A stretch of DNA of 11,598 nt. Source: Candidatus Methanophaga sp. GoMg3.2 (lineage in GTDB: Archaea > Halobacteriota > Syntropharchaeia > Alkanophagales > Methanospirareceae). Positions 7,515-11,598 of this stretch are shown piece by piece. The translations under genes and the position numbers were made by a program. Under the pieces are notes generated by a model. It saw nothing but the letters and a program-made list of their open reading frames with translations, was not told the origin of the DNA and did not search any database. The first letter of the stretch is position 1, and every line of letters starts with the position of its first letter. The stretch spans positions 1 to 11,598 of the forward strand of contig QBUN01000369.1 of NCBI GenBank assembly GCA_013180565.1. The letters run 5' to 3'.

Positions 7515-7528
7515 GCAAAACTATAAAC
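7515..7528 (+). promoter_or_regulatory. Archaeal BRE/TATA promoter of the coiled-coil gene
   Basis: GCAAAACTATAAAC combines a BRE-like purine stretch with a TATA box. It lies about 25-30 bases before the GTG at 7552, which predicts a transcript with little or no leader. An in-frame TAG at 7534-7536 rules out a start further upstream. Confidence 0.55.
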
Positions 7529-7551
7529 ATATCTAGCACCTACAGGAACAT

Positions 7552-8835
7552 GTGAAGTGGCTAAGTAGTATCTTTGGTAAGGATGAAATACCGTCCACCG
7601 TCGCCTTCGATGGGCTAGATACCTGGCTGGAGCTGGTGTCGAACTCGCTATTCCGTAGTCTGAGTGCAACTGCCGATAAGTTATATCGTGAGATTGGGGA
7701 TATACGTGATCGGCTCAAACAGGATACAACCCAGCTTCAGGACGCTGAACCAATTGAGAATATGCCGGCCAATCTCACCAAATTAGGGCTGGTGAACCGA
7801 GATAAAATGGTGAAACAGCTCAATACGCTGACTGAAAAAATTTCGGTTCCCACGCAAACCGATTACAAAACTGTTCTGTCCTTTTATAAACTGACATCCG
7901 CTAACATAGAATCAACTCTTGGCAAATCATCGAAGAGCATCTACTATGTTCGGTCTCTTTTCCCTGATGTAGTTAAGGAGGTTGTATCCGATCTCAAACG
8001 CCTGAAAACTGCTCTTAACCTACTTATTAGACCAATACGGGAAAAAGAAAGCCATATAATGAAGTTAGAAGAAGTGCCGGGGATTATACAGGCCATAAAA
8101 GATCTAAAATCAGAGATAGAAAAGGAGAAGGCGAATGTTCGTGATCGAGAAGAAGACTGTTTTGTACTCGAAAGTAAAATAGAAACAGAAGGGGTGAGGT
8201 TGCGGCAGATAGAAGAAGACGCGGAATGGATGCAACTCAAAGAGCTTGAAACCGAGTTATCACAGTTAGAGGCGGATTTAAACGTGCTTGAATCGGATGT
8301 TAGCAAATTGTTCGCCCCTATTAATAAACCACTCAACTTATTAAAGAAACAGGATGAGAGTGGACGGCATACACTTACTCCAGAAGAGCGAAGAGCGGTA
8401 TCTTCTATCCTGCTGTCCCCAATTCGAGCTCTCGAGGGGGACATCAATGACTCTCTCCTCGCTATTAAGAGAATCATAGAAGGTGAAGCCTCTATTCTAA
8501 AAGATCGAAAGCGGGACTCGACATTGAAATGGATAGATCATCTCTTAAATGCTGAACTAGCCACGATAAAAGGAAAAAGGGATCTGTTACAGTCAAGAAT
8601 AAAAGAGCGTAAAGGTAAGCTTGCGGATATGACGATCCTCGAAAATAAAGCAGAGATCGAGCAATCTATTGCTTCTACCAAGGGGCAACTCACGCGATTA
8701 GAAGAAGGTATAGACCGATCAAAGAGACGTATAGTTACACTGGAAGAGGAACTTATAGCGAAGAAGCGGCTTTTGCTAGATGCCCTAGAGGAGATTGCAG
8801 GTAAGAAGATTGATGTTGAATTCGAGTTCAAGTGA
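7552..8835 (+). CDS. Large coiled-coil protein of unknown function
   Basis: I do not recognise a characterised family. The 427-residue protein is soluble-looking and highly charged, without signal peptide or membrane segment. Residues 1-165 look globular and helical (FDGLDTWLELVSNSLFRSL; a KTVLSFYKLTSANIESTLG stretch). Residues about 170-255 are a heptad-like coiled coil rich in E, K, L and I. A break with prolines (APINKPLNLL, 255-264, and HTLTPEERRAV) separates it from a helical stretch and a second coiled coil (about 335-415), ending in the strand-like IDVEFEFK. Two antiparallel coils around a central break resemble SMC/SbcC hairpins, but no Walker motifs are present, so it is not an ATPase. 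The start is GTG, preceded by AGGA; the overlapping ATG at 7550 is in another frame and hits a stop at once. Its 3' end overlaps mntA by 8 bases, tail to tail. Confidence 0.8.
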   Translation: MKWLSSIFGKDEIPSTVAFDGLDTWLELVSNSLFRSLSATADKLYREIGDIRDRLKQDTTQLQDAEPIENMPANLTKLGLVNRDKMVKQLNTLTEKISVPTQTDYKTVLSFYKLTSANIESTLGKSSKSIYYVRSLFPDVVKEVVSDLKRLKTALNLLIRPIREKESHIMKLEEVPGIIQAIKDLKSEIEKEKANVRDREEDCFVLESKIETEGVRLRQIEEDAEWMQLKELETELSQLEADLNVLESDVSKLFAPINKPLNLLKKQDESGRHTLTPEERRAVSSILLSPIRALEGDINDSLLAIKRIIEGEASILKDRKRDSTLKWIDHLLNAELATIKGKRDLLQSRIKERKGKLADMTILENKAEIEQSIASTKGQLTRLEEGIDRSKRRIVTLEEELIAKKRLLLDALEEIAGKKIDVEFEFK

Positions 8836-9244
8836 GTGGATCCTTTTTCAATCGCCCTTCTTCCGCTCTAGCGATTAAATCATCGGCAGACACTAACTGT
8901 AGCCTCCTTTTCATCCCGTTCCAGATCTTTAATTGCTTGTATAACCAAAAATCCAGGTCATCCTCGTCCTCTGCATAGATAACCGCGTTATTTTCTAGTA
9001 TCTCACCCCTCAGATACCAGGGTATCCTATTGAATATCACAATATCGTATCTGTCATCTGCCGAAACTTTCAAAACCCGCTCGTACAAAACCTTCGACTC
9101 TATACCTTCCTTTTCTATCACACATATATCAATATCCGATTTCACATCTGCATAGCCCTTAATAAATGAGCCATAGACCAATATCCCTTTAACGTAGGGT
9201 ATCATATCCTTCAATACGTCTAAGAGCTGTTCTCTCTTTTCCAT
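8828..9244 (-). CDS. mntA: MntA-type nucleotidyltransferase antitoxin
   Basis: Antitoxin half of a type VII HepT/MntA module. In studied systems MntA transfers AMP from ATP to a tyrosine of the HEPN toxin and so silences it. The 138-residue protein has the minimal nucleotidyltransferase signature GSX10DXD exactly: G25-S26, ten residues, D37-I-D39 (GSFIKGYADVKSDIDI). A third acidic residue, likely D67 in RYDIVIF, completes the site. The start overlaps the 3' end of hepT by 25 bases, and the ATG at 9244 is retained because it begins just before the first helix of the fold. The 3' end overlaps the convergent coiled-coil gene by 8 bases. The partner and the motif together make the call firm. Confidence 0.9.
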   Translation of the reverse strand: MEKREQLLDVLKDMIPYVKGILVYGSFIKGYADVKSDIDICVIEKEGIESKVLYERVLKVSADDRYDIVIFNRIPWYLRGEILENNAVIYAEDEDDLDFWLYKQLKIWNGMKRRLQLVSADDLIARAEEGRLKKDPLT

Positions 9245-9510
9245 TCTAACACCGCAACAGAAAAATCTCTTAAATCCTCTATCAATTCAATTATCGCATA
9301 ACATGCAGTCTCATCATCTAGACTATCATATCCATGAATCAGTCTATTTCTTAATCCATTTGCTTCTTTTAATTTCTCCGCCTTTTTTTCTTCCAAAATG
9401 TCATGTTCGACTAAAAAATCAATATTGCTGTAATCATCTTCGATGAACTCTACTCGCTCAATCCCCGTCTCAACTTTTTCCATTATCCTCTTTTTAATAT
9501 CCTCGTTCAT
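9220..9510 (-). CDS. hepT: HepT-type HEPN ribonuclease toxin
   Basis: Toxin half of the HepT/MntA pair: a small, all-helical HEPN ribonuclease that cleaves RNA when not modified by its partner. In 96 residues it keeps the RX4HXY motif intact, R54, H59 and Y61 in GLRNRLIHGYDSLDD. Arginine and histidine are the catalytic residues and the tyrosine is the AMP-acceptor site known from characterised systems. The upstream sequence EFIEDDYSNIDFLVEHDILEEKKAEKL gives the usual first helices. The gene precedes mntA and overlaps it by 25 bases, so the two are translated together. Sampled lines are about 32-33% G+C, lower than ade, consistent with a mobile origin. The toxin appears intact. Confidence 0.88.
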   Translation of the reverse strand: MNEDIKKRIMEKVETGIERVEFIEDDYSNIDFLVEHDILEEKKAEKLKEANGLRNRLIHGYDSLDDETACYAIIELIEDLRDFSVAVLEWKRENSS

Positions 9511-9544
9511 CGTCTCTTTCTATTGATTTAACCTATCAGCCCAG

Positions 9545-9554
9545 TTTTTATTCC
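9545..9554 (-). promoter_or_regulatory. Possible TATA box of the hepT/mntA operon
   Basis: On the reverse strand GGAATAAAAA lies about 39 bases before the hepT ATG at 9510, a spacing that would give a leader of about 14 bases. No strong BRE is evident, so this is a weak assignment. The surrounding 168-base gap (9511-9678) also holds the ade promoter and nothing else that I recognise. Confidence 0.35.
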
Positions 9555-9650
9555 ACTTGTCCTACCATATCATCCTGTAAACCTTTTTCCTTTCCCTGAT
9601 ATTTAACACTATTGGTGTCAACGAACTTTTTAAAAATGGATCCCTATCTA

Positions 9651-9659
9651 CTTATAAAG
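9651..9659 (+). promoter_or_regulatory. TATA box of the adenine deaminase gene
   Basis: CTTATAAAG is a good archaeal TATA box centred about 24 bases before the ATG at 9679, so transcription should begin at or very near the start codon (leaderless). The ATG at 9669 is followed by an early stop in its own frame and is not a competing start. Confidence 0.6.
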
Positions 9660-9678
9660 TTTCCTAAAATGCCAAAAA

Positions 9679-11376
9679 ATGAATGCCTTAATTGACATCG
9701 CCTCAGGCGACAAAAAAGCGGATTTAGTACTGAAAAACGCGAACCTTGTCAACGTATGTAGTGGTGAGATATACGAGACCGATATTGCAATCGCTCATGG
9801 CTTGATAGCAGGATTAGGGAGATACGATGGTAGGCTGGAGATAGACGCCCAGAATAACTATGCGGTTCCAGGATTGATAGACGGGCATACGCACATAGAA
9901 ATGAGCATGCTTTCGGTACGCGAATTCGCAAAGGCCGTAGTGCCCCGAGGTACGACTGCTGTGGTTGCGGACCCGCATGAAATAGCTAACGTCTTAGGTA
10001 TCGCGGGAATACGAGCGCTTTTAGATGATGCAAGAACCACCGCACTAAAAGTATTTTGTATGGCTCCTTCTTGTGTGCCTTCTACAGACCCTTCGCTGGG
10101 GCTCGAGACCTCTGGTGCGACGATAGACCATACAGAAATAAGGAAACTACTGCGAATGGACGGGATCATCGGCCTAGCAGAGGTGATGAACTACGTTGGT
10201 GTCATAGCAAAAGAGGAAGAGGTATTGAAGAAGATCGAGATCGCAAAGGCGCTAAAAATGCCAATTGATGGTCATGCACCATTACTCAGCGGTAAAGATC
10301 TAAACGCTTATGTCGTAAGTGGTGCAGGCTCGGACCACGAGAATACCACATATGAAGAATCGCGAGAAAAGCTCCGGCTGGGTATGCGTGTGATGGTGAG
10401 AGAAGGTTCTGTGGCTAAAAACCTGAAAAAGATCGCTCCTCTGTTGCGGACCGTAGATACAAGGAATTGCATGCTTGTCACTGACGGCGACCGAACACCG
10501 CTCGATTTAAAGGACGAGGGTTATTTAGATTATGTTTTGAGAAGAGCTATTGAGGAGGGAATAGACCCCGTGAAGGCGGTGCAGATGTGTACGATAAATC
10601 CCGCACAATGGTTCAAACTGGATGGCGAAATAGGCTGCATTGCCCCTGGTAAAATCGCGGACATCGTACTGTTAAAGAATTTAGATACTTTTGAAGTCGA
10701 GAAAGTGATAGTAAATGGGAAGCCCGATTTTGCGCAGCGTGCTGAATATAGCTTTAACTATCCACAATATCGCGAAAGTGTAAGGATAATGCGAGTGAAA
10801 CCTGATGAGTTCGTGATAGAGCAAGAAGGCGCAATAAAAGCGAGGATAATAGGTTTGATAGAGGGAGAACTCCTGACGGAAGAGCTCGTGGAAGAGATAA
10901 GCGGCATAGAGATAGCTCGTGATATATTAGAAATCGGTGTTCTCGAACGGCACCATTACTCCGGTAATATGGGCTTGGGTTTTGTAAAAGGGTTTGGATT
11001 GAAAACAGGTGCAATCGCGTCCACTATCGCTCATGACTCGCATAATATTGTCGTTATAGGCACAAACGAAGAAGCTATGGCTCTCGCTTGCAACCGTTTA
11101 AAGGATATAGGTGGAGGAATTGTTCTTTGCAATGGCAAAGAAGTAACGAGTGAGTTAAAACTGCCTATTGCTGGACTCATGAGTGATAAAGGGGTGGATT
11201 ATGTGATGCGAAAGCAAAAAGAGATGGATGATAACATTTCAGAGATGGGCTGTAAACTGCCTGCTCCTTTTATTGCAATCTCTTTTCTCGCTTTACCTGT
11301 GATACCGAAGTTAAAAATAACAGACAGGGGGTTGGTAGATGTGGCGAAGCGAGAAATAGTAGCTATTTTCTTATGA
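9679..11376 (+). CDS. ade: Adenine deaminase, amidohydrolase superfamily
   Basis: Converts adenine to hypoxanthine and ammonia in purine salvage, in the cytoplasm, with bound metal. The 565-residue length fits the family (about 550-590). Metal and active-site motifs are present: GLIDGHTHIEMSML (H70, H72), VVADPHEIANVLG, an APSCVPSTD loop, GLAEVMNY (E168), DGHAP (H199), GAGSDHE (H220) and VTDGDRTPLDL (D269). IGCIAPGKIADIVLL then marks the return to the beta-sandwich domain made with the N-terminus. The C-terminal Ade-specific domain includes RHHYSGNMGLGFVKGFGLK and AIASTIAHDSHN, which separates it from other amidohydrolases. It has its own promoter and no operon partner in the window. No frameshift or missing motif was seen. 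Confidence 0.95.
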   Translation: MNALIDIASGDKKADLVLKNANLVNVCSGEIYETDIAIAHGLIAGLGRYDGRLEIDAQNNYAVPGLIDGHTHIEMSMLSVREFAKAVVPRGTTAVVADPHEIANVLGIAGIRALLDDARTTALKVFCMAPSCVPSTDPSLGLETSGATIDHTEIRKLLRMDGIIGLAEVMNYVGVIAKEEEVLKKIEIAKALKMPIDGHAPLLSGKDLNAYVVSGAGSDHENTTYEESREKLRLGMRVMVREGSVAKNLKKIAPLLRTVDTRNCMLVTDGDRTPLDLKDEGYLDYVLRRAIEEGIDPVKAVQMCTINPAQWFKLDGEIGCIAPGKIADIVLLKNLDTFEVEKVIVNGKPDFAQRAEYSFNYPQYRESVRIMRVKPDEFVIEQEGAIKARIIGLIEGELLTEELVEEISGIEIARDILEIGVLERHHYSGNMGLGFVKGFGLKTGAIASTIAHDSHNIVVIGTNEEAMALACNRLKDIGGGIVLCNGKEVTSELKLPIAGLMSDKGVDYVMRKQKEMDDNISEMGCKLPAPFIAISFLALPVIPKLKITDRGLVDVAKREIVAIFL

Positions 11377-11387
11377 ATTGTATATTC

Positions 11388-11451
11388 AAGTTGTGGCGAT
11401 AACCTTCTAACAATTGAAAATAATACTGTCAAAATTATATCGCCACAACTT
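11388..11451. repeat. Perfect 14-base inverted repeat between convergent ade and CBS genes
   Basis: AAGTTGTGGCGATA (11388-11401) and its exact reverse complement TATCGCCACAACTT (11438-11451) flank 36 bases of A+T-rich sequence. The element lies 11 bases after the ade stop and 9 bases before the CBS-gene stop, and reads the same from both strands. A two-way terminator or transcript-end hairpin is possible, although the loop is long. A tiny remnant bounded by terminal repeats is another option. No flanking direct repeat is obvious. Confidence 0.75.
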
Positions 11452-11460
11452 TCTATCCCT

Positions 11461-11598
11461 TCATTCCCCCGGATAGAATTTGTATACATGCCCGGGTGAT
11501 CTTGTCAATATATTTCTAACGCTTATGATGCCCACGAGCTTATCATCATCCATCACCGGCATCCTTCTTATGCCTTTCGCAGCCATGATCCCGCATGC
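11461..11598 (-). CDS. CBS-domain protein, C-terminal fragment at window edge
   Basis: The reverse strand is open from the last base of the window to TGA at 11461-11463, giving 45 residues. The sequence IMAAKGIRRMPVMDDDKLVG followed by IISVRNIL is the second half of a CBS domain, where the helix-strand-GIIS-helix pattern forms the nucleotide-binding fold. A short tail ending in FYPGE follows. CBS domains sense AMP, ATP or S-adenosylmethionine, and in archaea are often found as stand-alone pairs or fused to enzymes. What precedes this domain lies outside the window, so the protein's role cannot be stated. It converges on ade. Confidence 0.85.
   Translation of the reverse strand, partial: ACGIMAAKGIRRMPVMDDDKLVGIISVRNILTRSPGHVYKFYPGE

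Noticed and set aside
7944..8831. Reverse-strand open frames opposite the coiled-coil gene (7944-8477 and 8538-8831)
   Set aside because: Serine- and arginine-rich mirror frames of the charged coiled-coil codons, with no motif and no convincing ribosome binding site.
9511..9678. Small gene or structured RNA in the hepT-ade gap
   Set aside because: The gap is 168 bases of A+T-rich sequence with only promoter-like elements; no conserved frame or convincing hairpin was seen.

Overview
The window is archaeal, most likely euryarchaeal. It carries the proteasome/SBDS/exosome gene cluster, the iron-sulfur subunit of archaeal primase and TATA-type promoters with very short leaders. The cluster order and general style suggest a methanogen or ANME-like lineage, but that finer placement is a guess. 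The edges cut two genes: the proteasome alpha subunit on the left and a CBS-domain gene on the right.

Region 1 (1-3614, + strand) is a tight RNA and protein quality-control operon: psmA, SBDS, rrp4, rrp41 and rrp42. Gaps are 4-9 bases if rrp41 is counted at its full family length. Rrp4 is the RNA-binding cap and Rrp41/Rrp42 form the RNase PH ring of the exosome; SBDS acts in ribosome maturation and PsmA forms the outer ring of the 20S proteasome. The main anomaly lies here. rrp41 has an in-frame TAA at 2715-2717, followed in the same frame by 34 codons that read as the normal Rrp41 C-terminal helix, so one base change appears to have cut the gene short.

Region 2 (3697-6951, - strand) holds a DNA methyltransferase, a GIY-YIG nuclease and priL, transcribed in that order with gaps of 4 and 17 bases. 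The first two look like a restriction-modification pair. They are much more A+T rich than priL, and the methyltransferase starts 23 bases from a LysE-type exporter gene that has lost its N-terminal third or so (6975-7478). This suggests the pair was acquired and damaged lysE on arrival.

Region 3 (7552-9510) contains a 427-residue coiled-coil protein of unknown role (+ strand), meeting tail to tail a HepT/MntA type VII toxin-antitoxin pair (- strand) that has all its signature residues.

Region 4 (9679-11598) has a complete adenine deaminase gene behind a TATA box placed for a nearly leaderless transcript, then a perfect 14-base inverted repeat, then the C-terminus of a convergent CBS-domain protein. 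The stretch 4764-9510 reads as an accessory island between the housekeeping genes priL and ade. No gene-free stretch exceeds 300 bases. I saw no rRNA, tRNA, CRISPR array or transposase.
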